DNA of 64,000 nt from WTGA01 sp965214055 (GCA_965214055.1 OZ243931.1:1054001-1118000), one strand, 5' to 3'; counted from the first letter of the stretch, positions 25,523 to 34,895 are shown. Program-made: numbers and translations. Notes: generated by a model not told the origin, from the sequence alone.

Positions 25523-26464
25523 ATGACCGCCGCCCTTTCCATCTCGAATCTCAGGAAGTTCTATGACAATGGCCATGAAGCCCTGAAGGGAATCGACCTG
25601 CGGGTTGAAACCGGTGATTTTTTCGCTTTGCTTGGCCGCAACGGTGCTGGCAAATCCACTGCGATTGGAATCATTTCATCGCTGATCAACAAGACTTCCG
25701 GGGTTGTCAGGGTGTTTGATGCGGACATTGACGAAGACTTTGCCAGGGCGAAGTCCTATCTCGGCATCGTTCCCCAGGAAATGAATTTCAGTGTGTTTGA
25801 AACCCCGCTCCAGATTGTGATGAACCAGGCGGGGTATTACGGCATCCCCAGAAAGGAGGCCATGCAACGGGCAAACAAGTATCTCGATCGGCTCGGGCTG
25901 GGGGACAAGAAACAGGAGTCTTCCCGGGCGTTGTCCGGGGGCATGAAACGCAGACTGATGATTGCCCGGGCACTGGTCAACGAACCGAAATTGCTGATCC
26001 TGGATGAGCCCACCGCGGGGGTGGACATCGACATCCGAAGGACGATGTGGGAATTTTTGAGGGACATCAATGAACGCGGTACCACCATCATCCTGACGAC
26101 CCACTATCTCGAAGAAGCCGAAAGCCTGTGCAGGAACATTGCCATCATTGAAAATGGCGAACTGGTAGAGAATACCAGTACCAAGAAATTGCTTTCGCAA
26201 CTGCAGCAGGAAACCTACGTCCTGGACCTGGAGGAACCACTGGAAATCCTGCCCGAAAACCTGTCTTTGGCCCCGGACCAATCCTGGAATCTGGTCAACA
26301 ACATGACCCTTGAAGTCAGCGTACCCAAAACCCTCGGGATCAACCTGATTTTTGATGTGCTCACGAAACACCATATCCAGGTCCAGAGCATGCGAAACAA
26401 AACCAACCGGCTGGAACAGTTGTTTCTTGAAATCACCAACGAAAGAAGGGCCCAGCTGTTATGA
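25523..26464 (+). CDS. ABC transporter ATP-binding protein (YadG-type)
   Basis: A 313-aa ATPase subunit of an ABC-2 exporter. Walker A is GRNGAGKST, the signature is LSGGMKRRL, Walker B is LLILDEPTAGVD, and the switch His lies in ILTTHYLEEAE. A C-terminal extension of about 80 residues follows the ATPase core, as in YadG-like subunits. A GGAGGG ribosome-binding site precedes the ATG. The partner permease overlaps it by four bases. The substrate is unknown; small hydrophobic compounds are usual for this family. Confidence 0.93.
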   Translation: MTAALSISNLRKFYDNGHEALKGIDLRVETGDFFALLGRNGAGKSTAIGIISSLINKTSGVVRVFDADIDEDFARAKSYLGIVPQEMNFSVFETPLQIVMNQAGYYGIPRKEAMQRANKYLDRLGLGDKKQESSRALSGGMKRRLMIARALVNEPKLLILDEPTAGVDIDIRRTMWEFLRDINERGTTIILTTHYLEEAESLCRNIAIIENGELVENTSTKKLLSQLQQETYVLDLEEPLEILPENLSLAPDQSWNLVNNMTLEVSVPKTLGINLIFDVLTKHHIQVQSMRNKTNRLEQLFLEITNERRAQLL

Positions 26465-27234
26465 CCTGGCAACAGCAATGGTTTGCCCTGGCCACCATCC
26501 TGCGCAAGGAAATCACACGCTTCATGCGGATATGGCAACAGACCATCTTTCCTCCGATGATCACCACATCGTTGTATTTCATTATTTTTGGCAATCTGAT
26601 CGGTCCCCGCATCGGGGAAATGGACGGACACTCCTACATGGATTTCATCGTCCCCGGATTAATCCTGATGTCGGTGATTACCAGCTCCTATGCCAACGTG
26701 TCGTCCTCCCTGTTCAGTGCCAAATTCCAACGCTCCATCGAGGAATTGCAGGTCTCCCCGGTGCCAGACAGCATCATCCTGCTGGGGTATGTCGGGGGCG
26801 GCGTCGTCCGGGGCGTGCTGGTTGGGGTCATGGTAACCCTGACATCGCTGTTTTTCAGCCAGCTTTCGGTATATAACTTCCTGGTCATGGTCAGCGTCAT
26901 TGTGTTGACGGCCACCCTGTTTTCACTCGGTGGGTTTCTCAATGGCATGTTTGCCAAAAAATTTGATGATGTCACCATCATCCCGAATTTTGTGCTCACC
27001 CCCCTGACCTATCTGGGGGGAATTTTCTACTCCATCAAGCTTCTCCCGGATTTTTGGCAGTCGGTCTCGCACATCAACCCCATTTTGTACATGATCAATG
27101 CCTTCCGGTACGGTTTTCTCGGGATTACGGATATTGAGCTCGGCATTTCCTATGCCTTGATTTGCGTTTTCATCGCAGTGCTTTTTATGCTGAATCTACG
27201 GCTTTTGCATATCGGTTTCGGCATTCGCCAATAA
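26461..27234 (+). CDS. ABC-2 type transporter permease (YadH-type)
   Basis: A 257-aa integral membrane subunit with six predicted helices, including FPPMITTSLYFIIFGNLIG near the N-terminus, LTATLFSLGGFLNGMFAKKF, and a final hydrophobic stretch before LRLLHIGFGIRQ. The block NFVLTPLTYLGGIFYSIKLL is typical of ABC-2 permeases of the YadH group. Its start overlaps the ATPase gene (ATGA). It is convergent with the IclR-type gene, a nested hairpin lying between them. Confidence 0.92.
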   Translation: MTWQQQWFALATILRKEITRFMRIWQQTIFPPMITTSLYFIIFGNLIGPRIGEMDGHSYMDFIVPGLILMSVITSSYANVSSSLFSAKFQRSIEELQVSPVPDSIILLGYVGGGVVRGVLVGVMVTLTSLFFSQLSVYNFLVMVSVIVLTATLFSLGGFLNGMFAKKFDDVTIIPNFVLTPLTYLGGIFYSIKLLPDFWQSVSHINPILYMINAFRYGFLGITDIELGISYALICVFIAVLFMLNLRLLHIGFGIRQ

Positions 27235-27257
27235 CCCGGTTTCGACTGCGTGGACGG

Positions 27258-27298
27258 GGTCGGCGACCAGCCCGGGTGAAAACCCGGGTCTGCCGACC
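27258..27298. terminator. Nested hairpin between convergent genes
   Basis: Outer arms GGTCGGC and GCCGACC enclose an inner stem CCCGGGT/ACCCGGG with a GAAA tetraloop. It lies between the ABC permease and IclR stop codons. There is no U-tract on either side, so termination, if any, would be weak or factor-assisted. Confidence 0.5.
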
Positions 27299-27300
27299 GT

Positions 27301-28086
27301 TCAGGTTTCCGAGAAACGGGTGACTTTCGCGATGTCGTCCGCAGCCTGTTGCAGGCGCGGGATATATTCCCGCGCAGAGTCCAGGGACATTCGCACAACC
27401 GGGGCGTGAAATGCCACGGAGGCATAAAACCGGCCCCGGGTCTCCCTGACCGGAACGGCCAGCGCAATCATGCCATCGACAAATTCTTCGTTGTCAATCC
27501 CCACCCCTGATTCCCGTACCGCCTCAAGTTCGATCTTCAGCGCCTCACTCTCCACAATGGTGTGTGCGGTGTACGCGGATAAATCCAGATGCTGGATCAG
27601 TCGCTCCCTTTTCTTCCGGGGCAGACTGCTGAGATACAGTTTTCCGCTGGCCGTACAGTGTACCGGTACCCGGGTTCCTACGGGAAGTTGGAGCCGCAGC
27701 GGCCATTGCGTTTCGACCCGGTCCGAATAGATCATTTGCGACCCGTCCGGATAGGCAATATTGCAGGTCTCTCCGATCTCCCTGGACAGGGACATCAGTA
27801 TGGCATGGCGTTGGGCACGGTGGGGAGATTGGGACAACACGCCGACGGCCAGGGTTTGCAGCCGGGGACCCGGGGTATAGCACTTGCTGTCCAGTCGCTG
27901 CAGGTATCCGGCCTGTTCAAGCTGGTTACAGATCCGGTGGACCGTTGCCTTGGGCAGGCCCAGGGCATGGTTGATTTCCGTTGCACTTTGCGGCCGGACA
28001 CTGTTGGACACCTGGTCGAGGATGTTCAGCACCCGCACTATGGTGGACCCCCGGGTTCTTTTCGCCGTGCTCATCGTTGCATCCAT
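27301..28086 (-). CDS. IclR family transcriptional regulator
   Basis: A 261-aa regulator. The N-terminal winged HTH (VRVLNILDQVSNSVRPQSA then TEINHALGLPKATVHRICNQ) is followed by the IclR effector domain (PVHCTASGKLYLSSLPRKKR, VGIDNEEFVDGMIALAVPV). It is divergent from the GMC oxidoreductase gene, with two inverted repeats in the 185-bp spacer, and heads the TRAP/HpsN gene block, so it is the likely local regulator, responding to a small organic acid or sulfonate. In-frame Mets at 28074 and 28119 are alternative starts. Confidence 0.9.
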   Translation of the reverse strand: MDATMSTAKRTRGSTIVRVLNILDQVSNSVRPQSATEINHALGLPKATVHRICNQLEQAGYLQRLDSKCYTPGPRLQTLAVGVLSQSPHRAQRHAILMSLSREIGETCNIAYPDGSQMIYSDRVETQWPLRLQLPVGTRVPVHCTASGKLYLSSLPRKKRERLIQHLDLSAYTAHTIVESEALKIELEAVRESGVGIDNEEFVDGMIALAVPVRETRGRFYASVAFHAPVVRMSLDSAREYIPRLQQAADDIAKVTRFSET

Positions 28087-28141
28087 CGTCAGGTTTTTCT
28101 TTTTGGGGTGGCAGGTCACTGTAACTGCGGCCTGCCTGTTC

Positions 28142-28182
28142 CATTATATTTTTCCAAACAAACTAAAGTGATGAATATAATG
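28142..28182. promoter_or_regulatory. AT-rich inverted repeat near the IclR start
   Basis: Perfect 9-bp arms CATTATATT (28142-28150) and AATATAATG (28174-28182) with a 23-bp spacer, in the IclR/GMC divergent region. Candidate regulator or promoter element; the spacer is long for a simple dimer site. Confidence 0.4.
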
Positions 28183-28200
28183 AGACTCGTTGTGCCATTA

Positions 28201-28229
28201 TAAGCCATTTCACCCTTGAAAATGGTTTA
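28201..28229. promoter_or_regulatory. Inverted repeat upstream of the GMC gene, candidate IclR operator
   Basis: Arms TAAGCCATTT (28201-28210) and AAATGGTTTA (28220-28229) pair with one mismatch across a 9-bp spacer, 42 bp ahead of the GMC start. Size and position fit a regulator dimer site in an IclR-controlled divergent promoter. Confidence 0.5.
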
Positions 28230-28271
28230 TCATTGCCGCTTTAATCCCCACGAAGAAATTTTCACGGTCAG

Positions 28272-29885
28272 ATGAATCGGGACAATCAGAACTTTGACTT
28301 CATAATTGTCGGTGCAGGCTCCGCCGGCTGTGTGCTGGCCAATCGATTGAGTGAAAACCCCGACCATCGCGTACTGTTGCTGGAAGCAGGGAAGGCAGAC
28401 ACCAATCTCTGGATCCATATTCCGGTGGGCTATTTCAAGACCATGCACAATCCTAAGATGGACTGGTGTTACGTGACGGACCCCGACACCGGACTGAACG
28501 GCCGACAACTCAAGTGGCCCCGGGGGAAGGTGCTGGGCGGGTCAAGTTCATTGAATGGGCTGCTTTATGTCCGGGGCCAGCCTGAAGATTACGATGAGTG
28601 GGCCGACGCGGGGAATCCGGGATGGTCGTTCGATGACGTTCTGCCGTACTTTGTCAAGTCCGAAGACCAGGAGCGCGGGGCCAGCGCCTATCACGGTACG
28701 GGGGGGCCACAGAAAGTTTCCGATATCCGGCTGAGAAGAAAAATCACGGACGCGTTTGTGGAGGCCTCCGTACAGGCCGGCATCCCGGCGAATGATGATT
28801 TCAATGGCCCCCATCAGGAAGGGGTCGGTTATTTTCAGCTGACCGCGCACCAGGGCAGACGGTGGAGTACCGCGAAAGGCTACCTGGACCCGGTCCGCCA
28901 CCGCAAAAACCTGGTCATCGAAACCGGCGCACACGCGACCCGAATTGGTTTCGAAAACCAGCGTGCCTGCGCGGTGCACTATCACAAGGACGGGAAAATG
29001 TTCCGTGCCCGCAACACAAAAGAAATCATTGTCTCTTCCGGTGCGATCGGCTCACCACAAATCCTGCAGTTGTCCGGTATTGGCCCGGGCCGGCTGCTCA
29101 ACCGCCTGGAGATTCCCGTGGTCGCCGATTTGCCGGGTGTCGGGGAAAATCTCCAGGACCATTTGCAGATTCGCGCGGTATACAAAACAACGGAACCCAC
29201 GTTGAATGATGAAATCAGCAACCCCTTCCGAAAATTCATGATCGGCCTTGAATACCTGGTCCGGCGCACCGGACCCATGACCATGGCAGCCAGCCAGATT
29301 GCAATTTTCACCCGCTCAAGGCCTTCCGTGAGCAGACCGGATATCCAGTTTCACTACCAGCCCCTGAGTTCGGACAGCCCGGGAGAAGGGACCCACCGGT
29401 TTTCCGCATTTACCTCATCGGTCTGTCAATTGCGGCCTTCCAGCCGGGGCAGCATCCAGATCAAGTCCCCGGATGCGTTGGAATATCCATCGATACAGCC
29501 CCGTTACCTGTCCACCGAAGAGGACTGCCGGGTAGCCGTCGATGCCATGAAGGCGTCCCGTCAAATCGCATCCATGCCTGCATTGAAAGACTATATCCTG
29601 TCCGAATTCGATCCGGGGCCGAAGGTGCAGTCTGACGAAGAGTTGCTGGAACATGCCCGCAATACTGCAACCACCATTTACCACCCCAGCTGTACCTGCA
29701 AAATGGGGGGAAAGTCGGACACACAGGCGGTGGTCAATCATGAACTCCAGGTCCACAATGTCGAGGGATTGCGGGTTGCCGACGCATCCATCATGCCTGG
29801 CATTACTTCGGGAAATACCAATGCGCCCACCATCATGATTGGGGAAAAGTGTGCGGACATGGTGCGGGTAGCCTGGAAATCATGA
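28272..29885 (+). CDS. GMC family FAD-dependent oxidoreductase (choline dehydrogenase-like)
   Basis: A 537-aa flavoenzyme that oxidises an alcohol to an aldehyde. The FAD-binding motif FIIVGAGSAGCVLANRLSE lies at the N-terminus. The first GMC signature (WPRGKVLGGSSSLNGLLYVR) and the second (SSGAIGSPQILQLSGIGP) are present, and the C-terminus has the catalytic region HPSCTCKMG with the later Asn-rich GITSGNTNAPTIMIGEKCAD. No signal peptide. It sits between the IclR gene and a TRAP transporter, so its substrate is probably an imported polyol or sulfonated diol rather than choline; no bet genes are present. That is inference. Confidence 0.9.
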   Translation: MNRDNQNFDFIIVGAGSAGCVLANRLSENPDHRVLLLEAGKADTNLWIHIPVGYFKTMHNPKMDWCYVTDPDTGLNGRQLKWPRGKVLGGSSSLNGLLYVRGQPEDYDEWADAGNPGWSFDDVLPYFVKSEDQERGASAYHGTGGPQKVSDIRLRRKITDAFVEASVQAGIPANDDFNGPHQEGVGYFQLTAHQGRRWSTAKGYLDPVRHRKNLVIETGAHATRIGFENQRACAVHYHKDGKMFRARNTKEIIVSSGAIGSPQILQLSGIGPGRLLNRLEIPVVADLPGVGENLQDHLQIRAVYKTTEPTLNDEISNPFRKFMIGLEYLVRRTGPMTMAASQIAIFTRSRPSVSRPDIQFHYQPLSSDSPGEGTHRFSAFTSSVCQLRPSSRGSIQIKSPDALEYPSIQPRYLSTEEDCRVAVDAMKASRQIASMPALKDYILSEFDPGPKVQSDEELLEHARNTATTIYHPSCTCKMGGKSDTQAVVNHELQVHNVEGLRVADASIMPGITSGNTNAPTIMIGEKCADMVRVAWKS

Positions 29886-30229
29886 CACCCGACCTTTCAA
29901 ATTAACCGAATTCAATCAAATCCCAGGGGGAGGGTTCGATAAAAATTGCGAAATCCGCGCGATTGTGCCAATATGGAACGTGCAGTACCATTTTAACTGT
30001 TTTTGTTGTTTTCCATATGATCCAATGAATATGATCGGATGATCGGTCTGCCCTGAACCTCAGAAACAATTGATAGCGAACCGTGGTGATTGGCATAATA
30101 GGCATTCCTTAATCGGTATAATCTATGCCGGACAACCAAACGTTCAACACAGATTATGTGTCGGGAACCATTGGACAAATCCTTCATCCCGAATTGCATA
30201 AATACAACTACTCTATGAGGAAAATCCAG
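29886..30229 (+). promoter_or_regulatory. 344-bp upstream region of the TRAP operon
   Basis: No gene is seen here. It contains a 19-bp pseudo-palindrome (ATGGAAC-GTGCA-GTACCAT, 29973-29991, one mismatched pair) and a TATAAT -10 box at 30117-30122, without a well-spaced -35. The length and presence of a palindrome suggest independent, regulated transcription of dctP. Confidence 0.5.
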
Positions 30230-31336
30230 ATGAAAAAACTATTTACCCTGTTCAACTGCTTTGCACTGGCTGTTGGACTGTTGCTCACCGGTTCTGTGAT
30301 GGCCGCTGAGGTCAAAATCCGGGTCCAGTCGGTCCTGCCAACCAAGGCGGATGAAATCGTCATGTTGAAGGATTTCGCTGAAAGTGTGGCCACCCTGACC
30401 AATGGTGAGGTGCAAATTGAAGTCCTGCCGGATGGCGCCATCGTGAGCGGCCGGGACATCCTGGATGCCGTGGACAAGGGACTCGTTGAAGCCGGTTTTG
30501 CCTGGACACATTACTGGTCCGGCAAACATCCTGCCGCCATGCTGTTCGGATCACCCGTCGCAGGGGCTGGTGTAGGCATCGACAACATCGCTTTTGTTTC
30601 CTGGCTGATGAATGGCGGTGGCCGGGAACTGTACGACAGGCTGTGGGGCGAAATGGGCATGAACATCCACGGACTGATGCTCCAGCCGGTTGGCCCGGAA
30701 GCACTGGGGTGGTTCAAGGAACCCATCAACAGCATGGAGGATTTTCGCAAATACCGGTTCCGTACTCCTCCGGGAATTCCTGGACAGACCTACAAGGATA
30801 TCGGCATTGCTTCCGTAGCCATGGGCGGTGGTGACATTCTTCCGGCACTGGAAAAAGGAACCATTGATGCAGCGGAATGGTGTTGTCCGAAGCCCGACAG
30901 CGTTTTCGGTTTCCAGAAGGTGCTGAAACACTATTATCTCCAGGGCCTGCACCAGGTAGTCGTCAATGCGGACCTGTATATCAACGGCGATGTCTGGAAC
31001 AGCCTGACGGAATTCCAGCAACAGGCCATGAATATTGCGGCAGACGCGTCCCTGATGCGTGCCATGAGCTATCGGATTTATGAAAATGGCAAGGCACTGA
31101 AGGACCTGGTCGAAAATCATGGTGTGCAGTTGCACGACACGCCTGCTGATTACTTCCCCGCGTACATGAATGCCGCCAGGGCAAGTCTTGAGAAAAATGC
31201 AGCGGAGAACGAATTCTTCGCAGAAGTCTGGAACTCCCAGATCGAGTTTGCAAAGATTGCGGTTCCGTTCTGGGCCGGAGCACAAACTTCCAATGCAAAG
31301 CTGGGCAAGGCGTTCGCGGACTCCCTGAAACAGTAA
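30230..31336 (+). CDS. TRAP transporter solute-binding protein (DctP type)
   Basis: A periplasmic receptor of 368 aa. The signal peptide (KKLFTLFNCFALAVGLLLTG then SVMAA) precedes the DctP fold, with KIRVQSVLPTKADEIVMLKD and the solute-binding region YRFRTPPGIPGQTYKDIG. It delivers a substrate, in this family usually an organic acid or sulfonate, to the membrane DctQM pair encoded next. The start at 30230 has a strong GAGGAAAA ribosome-binding site; the frame is open upstream to 30125. A terminator immediately downstream probably gives this subunit higher expression than the permease. Confidence 0.93.
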   Translation: MKKLFTLFNCFALAVGLLLTGSVMAAEVKIRVQSVLPTKADEIVMLKDFAESVATLTNGEVQIEVLPDGAIVSGRDILDAVDKGLVEAGFAWTHYWSGKHPAAMLFGSPVAGAGVGIDNIAFVSWLMNGGGRELYDRLWGEMGMNIHGLMLQPVGPEALGWFKEPINSMEDFRKYRFRTPPGIPGQTYKDIGIASVAMGGGDILPALEKGTIDAAEWCCPKPDSVFGFQKVLKHYYLQGLHQVVVNADLYINGDVWNSLTEFQQQAMNIAADASLMRAMSYRIYENGKALKDLVENHGVQLHDTPADYFPAYMNAARASLEKNAAENEFFAEVWNSQIEFAKIAVPFWAGAQTSNAKLGKAFADSLKQ

Positions 31337-31381
31337 TCCTGGTAAACCGGGCAGAAACATCGACCCGGGTTTTGGATATCA

Positions 31382-31410
31382 GGCGGACCCTCCGGGGTCC
31401 GCCTTTTTTT
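31382..31410 (+). terminator. Rho-independent terminator between dctP and dctQ
   Basis: A 9-bp GC-rich stem (GGCGGACCC / GGGTCCGCC) with a TCCG loop is followed by seven T residues, 45 bp behind the dctP stop. In the middle of the operon it should act as an attenuator, leaving the receptor message more abundant than the permease message. Confidence 0.92.
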
Positions 31411-31578
31411 CTGAAACGGGGACTGGAGAAGCCCGGCCAGGTGCCCTCCTGTCCATTGGAACATACAAAAATTCCGGCAAACGACGGAAAATTGTGGTAT
31501 ATGTATGGCACGACGTAACTGAAATGGCCCGGATTGACACCACCGTTGAACTGGGCACACCACGCGACTCATTTGGAA

Positions 31579-32193
31579 ATGGCTGAAGAAATCGACCCGG
31601 ATGATCTTGAAATCGCAGACGAGCTGATCGCTGAACGGCGCTCTGCGGACCCGGATCATCTGCCGGAAGACATGCCGCCCTGGATGTCCTGCCCCATTCG
31701 CGTGATCGACAAGATCAACCTGTGGGTCGGCAAAATGGTCTGCTGGATGCTGGTGCCGATGTGTCTGGCCATGGTGTACGAGGTGGTTGCGAGAAAATTC
31801 TTTGTGGCCCCCACCATGTGGGCCTATGACATCAGCCGCATGCTGTACGGGGCCCTGTTCGTGCTGGGTGCCGGCTATGCACTGCTGCGAGGTGTCCATA
31901 TCCGGGCCGATTTTCTGTATCGCAACTGGTCCCCCCGGACCCAGGGCCGGGTGGATGCAACACTGTACCTCCTGTTTTATTTCCCCGGCCTGCTGGTCTT
32001 CCTGTGGATGTCCATAGACTATGCCTGGACTGCTGTCGAACGCGGTGAAAGGGGGATGGACACTGCCTGGATGCCCTACATGGGCCCGATAAAAAGTGCG
32101 TTGCCCATTGGCATCGTATTTCTGCTCATTCAGGGTGTTTCGGAATTTCTTAAAAGTATCTATGCCGCAACCCGTGGAAGGTGGCCCGTCTGA
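31579..32193 (+). CDS. TRAP transporter small permease (DctQ type)
   Basis: An inner-membrane subunit of about 204 aa with an acidic N-terminal tail (EEIDPDDLEIADELIAERRS) and four membrane helices, e.g. MVCWMLVPMCLAMVYEVVA and LYLLFYFPGLLVFLWMSI. It pairs with DctM for Na+-driven uptake. The Met at 31579 opens the acidic tail; an upstream Met at 31534 is also possible. The stop overlaps the dctM start (TGATG). The acidic extension before the first helix is longer than usual in small DctQ subunits. Confidence 0.88.
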   Translation: MAEEIDPDDLEIADELIAERRSADPDHLPEDMPPWMSCPIRVIDKINLWVGKMVCWMLVPMCLAMVYEVVARKFFVAPTMWAYDISRMLYGALFVLGAGYALLRGVHIRADFLYRNWSPRTQGRVDATLYLLFYFPGLLVFLWMSIDYAWTAVERGERGMDTAWMPYMGPIKSALPIGIVFLLIQGVSEFLKSIYAATRGRWPV

Positions 32194-33539
32194 TGATTGA
32201 GGCCATCATCAATTTTCGACCCGAATACATCGGCATACTCATGATCGCGAGCATGCTGTTTGCCATATTTATCGGCTTCCCCATTTCATTCACCCTGATT
32301 TTCCTCGGCATGGTATTTGGCTTGTGGGGCTTTGGGAACCTGGTGTTTTACCTGATGACATTCCAGTTTTCCGGTGTCATGCTCGAACAGACCCTCGCTG
32401 CGGTGCCGCTGTTCGTGTTCATGGGAATCCTGATGGAACAGGCCGGGCTGATGGAACGATTGTTCAACGCCGTTCAGCTAACGCTGTCCCGAACAAAAGG
32501 GGCCCTGTATATTGCCGTACTTTTTGTGTCCACCATCTTTGCCGCCGCCACCGGAATCGTAGGCGCTTCGGTGACCATTCTCGGTATCATGGCCGCCAAG
32601 ACCATGAATCGCTCCGGATATGACGTGCAACTGTCCGCGGGTTGTATCACCGCCGGGGGCACCCTCGGGATACTCATACCCCCCAGCATCATGCTGGTGG
32701 TCATGGGGCCCATCCTGGAGGTTCCGGTTACCGACCTTTTTGCGGCCGCAATCATTCCGGGTTTCATGCTGGCGTTTTTGTATACCGGCTATGCCCTGAT
32801 CCGCTGCCAGATCAATCCCAGTCTGGGCCCGATACTGCCCGAAGACCTGCAGCCGGAATCCATGAAGGAGGTCTGGAAAGAGTTCTTTCTGGGCCTCGTG
32901 CCACCCGCTGCACTGGTGGGCTTTGCCCTGGGGAGCATCCTGTTTGGATTTGCAACGCCTACGGAAGCCGCCGGAATGGGGGCATTCGGATCCTTTCTCC
33001 TCGCCGCCGCATACAGGAAACTGACTTTGCCGGGGTTCAAGGACGCCCTCATCAAAACACTTGAAATTTCGGCCCTCATCCTGGTTCTGGTCGCAGCTTC
33101 CAACTTCTTCGGTGCCGTATTTTCAAGGTTGGGCACCCCCACCATGCTGACGGAATACCTGCTGACACTGGATCTGCCTCCCTATGCCATACTGGCGATG
33201 ATCATGGCGCTGATCTTTCTTTTGGGCTGGCCATTGGAGTGGGTCCCCATCGTATTGATTATCGTCCCGATATTGTTGCCGCTGGTTGACCAGCTCGGAT
33301 TCAACCTGGTGTGGTTCGGCATCCTGGTCGCGGTCAATTTACAAACGGCCTGGCTATCGCCACCCGTGGCGTTATCGGCCTATTTTCTGAAAGGAGTGGT
33401 CCCGGAATGGGATCTCAAGGATATCTATAAAGGAATGATGCAGTTCATGGTGATTCAACTGATCGGGTTGCTGCTCATCATTTTCTTCCCCCAAATCGCC
33501 CTGTGGCTGCCTGAGTATTTCAATTCTGCAGCGGGATAA
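32193..33539 (+). CDS. TRAP transporter large permease (DctM type)
   Basis: A 448-aa polytopic carrier subunit. Family blocks are GFPISFTLIFLGMVFGLWG, VPLFVFMGILMEQAGLMERL, GIVGASVTILGIMAAKTM and TPTEAAGMGAFGSFLLAAAY. Translation is coupled to dctQ by TGATG; the upstream ATG at 32181 lies inside dctQ. With the receptor and small permease it forms a complete TRAP system placed directly ahead of hpsN. Confidence 0.94.
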   Translation: MIEAIINFRPEYIGILMIASMLFAIFIGFPISFTLIFLGMVFGLWGFGNLVFYLMTFQFSGVMLEQTLAAVPLFVFMGILMEQAGLMERLFNAVQLTLSRTKGALYIAVLFVSTIFAAATGIVGASVTILGIMAAKTMNRSGYDVQLSAGCITAGGTLGILIPPSIMLVVMGPILEVPVTDLFAAAIIPGFMLAFLYTGYALIRCQINPSLGPILPEDLQPESMKEVWKEFFLGLVPPAALVGFALGSILFGFATPTEAAGMGAFGSFLLAAAYRKLTLPGFKDALIKTLEISALILVLVAASNFFGAVFSRLGTPTMLTEYLLTLDLPPYAILAMIMALIFLLGWPLEWVPIVLIIVPILLPLVDQLGFNLVWFGILVAVNLQTAWLSPPVALSAYFLKGVVPEWDLKDIYKGMMQFMVIQLIGLLLIIFFPQIALWLPEYFNSAAG

Positions 33540-33575
33540 CCCTCCCGTCACAACTTTTATCCTGGAGTCGTTCGC

Positions 33576-34883
33576 ATGGCGATCCGTGTTATCAAAAAAG
33601 CAATCAAGACGCCGGCGTCGAGCCAGGACGATACCCACCGGATCGTCCGCAAGATGCTGGAGGAAATCGAGGGAGGGGGCGAAGCAAAAGCCCGGGAATA
33701 TGCCAAAAGTCTCGACGGCTGGGAGAAGGACGTGCTGGTGACCCCGGAGGAAATTGAGCAGGCCACGGCTTCATTGCCTGACCAGACCAAACAGGACATC
33801 CGGTTTTCCCATGCCCGGGTCAAGGCTTTTGCGGAATGCCAGCTTGCCAGCATGCGTGAGTTTGATGCCGAGATTTCTCCAGGCCTGGTCTGCGGACAGC
33901 GGCTGATTCCGGTGAAGACCGCAGGATGCTATGTCCCGGGTGGAAGATACGCACACATTGCATCCGCCATCATGAGCGTGACCACCGCCAGGGTAGCGGG
34001 CGTACAGAACATTATTGTGTGCTCGCCGACCCACGGCGACCGCGGTGTCCACCCGGCGATTCTTTATGCCGCCGATATGGCGGGGGCCGATACCATACTG
34101 CATCTCGGCGGCGTCCAGGGCATTGCAGCCCTGGCATATGGATTGTTTACCGGCAATTCAGCGGATATTCTGGTCGGTCCGGGAAACCGGTTCGTTGCAG
34201 AAGCCAAGCGTATCCTGTTTGGCCGGGTGGGCATCGACATGTTTGCCGGCCCCACCGAAGTCCTGATCATTGCGGATGAACAGGCGGACCCGGACCTGAT
34301 TGCCTGCGATCTTGCGAGCCAGGCGGAACACGGGCCGGACTCTCCCGCGTGGCTGATCAGCACATCACAACCCCTGGCCGAACAGGTGATCTCCCGGATT
34401 CCGGACTATATTGACCGGCTCCCGGAACCCAATCGTTCCACGGCACAATCCGCCTGGGAAAACTATGGTGAGGTCGTGGTGGTGGATACCCGGGAAGAAG
34501 CGGTCACCGTCAGTGACGAATACGCCTGTGAACATCTCGAGGTGCACTGCGGTGACCTCGACTGGTGGCTGGCCCATCTGGGCAATTACGGCTCACTTTT
34601 CCTGGGTGAGGAAACCACGGTTTCCTACGGTGACAAATGTTCCGGAACCAACCATATCCTGCCCACCAAGAAGGCCGCCCGGTACACGGGAGGGCTCAGT
34701 GTCAGCAAGTTCATCAAAGTCCTCACGTGGCAGCGCATGACCCGGGAAGCCAACCGCGATGTCGGTGCGGTAACGGCACGTATTTCACGCGCCGAAGGCA
34801 TGGAAGGCCATGCGCGCAGCGGCGATGACCGCCTCTACAAATATTTTCCTGACGAAAGTTTTGACCTTGGTATCGACGCATAA
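33576..34883 (+). CDS. hpsN: Sulfopropanediol 3-dehydrogenase, histidinol dehydrogenase family (HpsN)
   Basis: A 435-aa NAD-dependent dehydrogenase of the HisD fold. HpsN oxidises (R)-2,3-dihydroxypropane-1-sulfonate to (R)-sulfolactate in two steps. The sequence reads GCYVPGGRYAHIASAIMSVT, where true HisD has GGRAAYPSSV; SADILVGPGNRFVAEAKRIL and ARYTGGLSVSKFIK also agree with the HpsN sequences I remember. Zn-ligand-type residues (QAEHG, CEHLEVH, GTNHILPT) are kept. No his genes surround it; instead it follows a TRAP transporter and precedes an SDR and a Zn-ADH, the hps arrangement. A GGAG ribosome-binding site is present. Substrate is inferred. Confidence 0.85.
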   Translation: MAIRVIKKAIKTPASSQDDTHRIVRKMLEEIEGGGEAKAREYAKSLDGWEKDVLVTPEEIEQATASLPDQTKQDIRFSHARVKAFAECQLASMREFDAEISPGLVCGQRLIPVKTAGCYVPGGRYAHIASAIMSVTTARVAGVQNIIVCSPTHGDRGVHPAILYAADMAGADTILHLGGVQGIAALAYGLFTGNSADILVGPGNRFVAEAKRILFGRVGIDMFAGPTEVLIIADEQADPDLIACDLASQAEHGPDSPAWLISTSQPLAEQVISRIPDYIDRLPEPNRSTAQSAWENYGEVVVVDTREEAVTVSDEYACEHLEVHCGDLDWWLAHLGNYGSLFLGEETTVSYGDKCSGTNHILPTKKAARYTGGLSVSKFIKVLTWQRMTREANRDVGAVTARISRAEGMEGHARSGDDRLYKYFPDESFDLGIDA

Positions 34884-34895
34884 AGCCTCTGCCTG

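Noticed and set aside
33576..34883. Annotation as histidine-biosynthetic hisD
   Set aside because: No his genes nearby, and the GGRYAHIASAIMSVT segment fits HpsN rather than HisD; the operon context is transport and catabolism.
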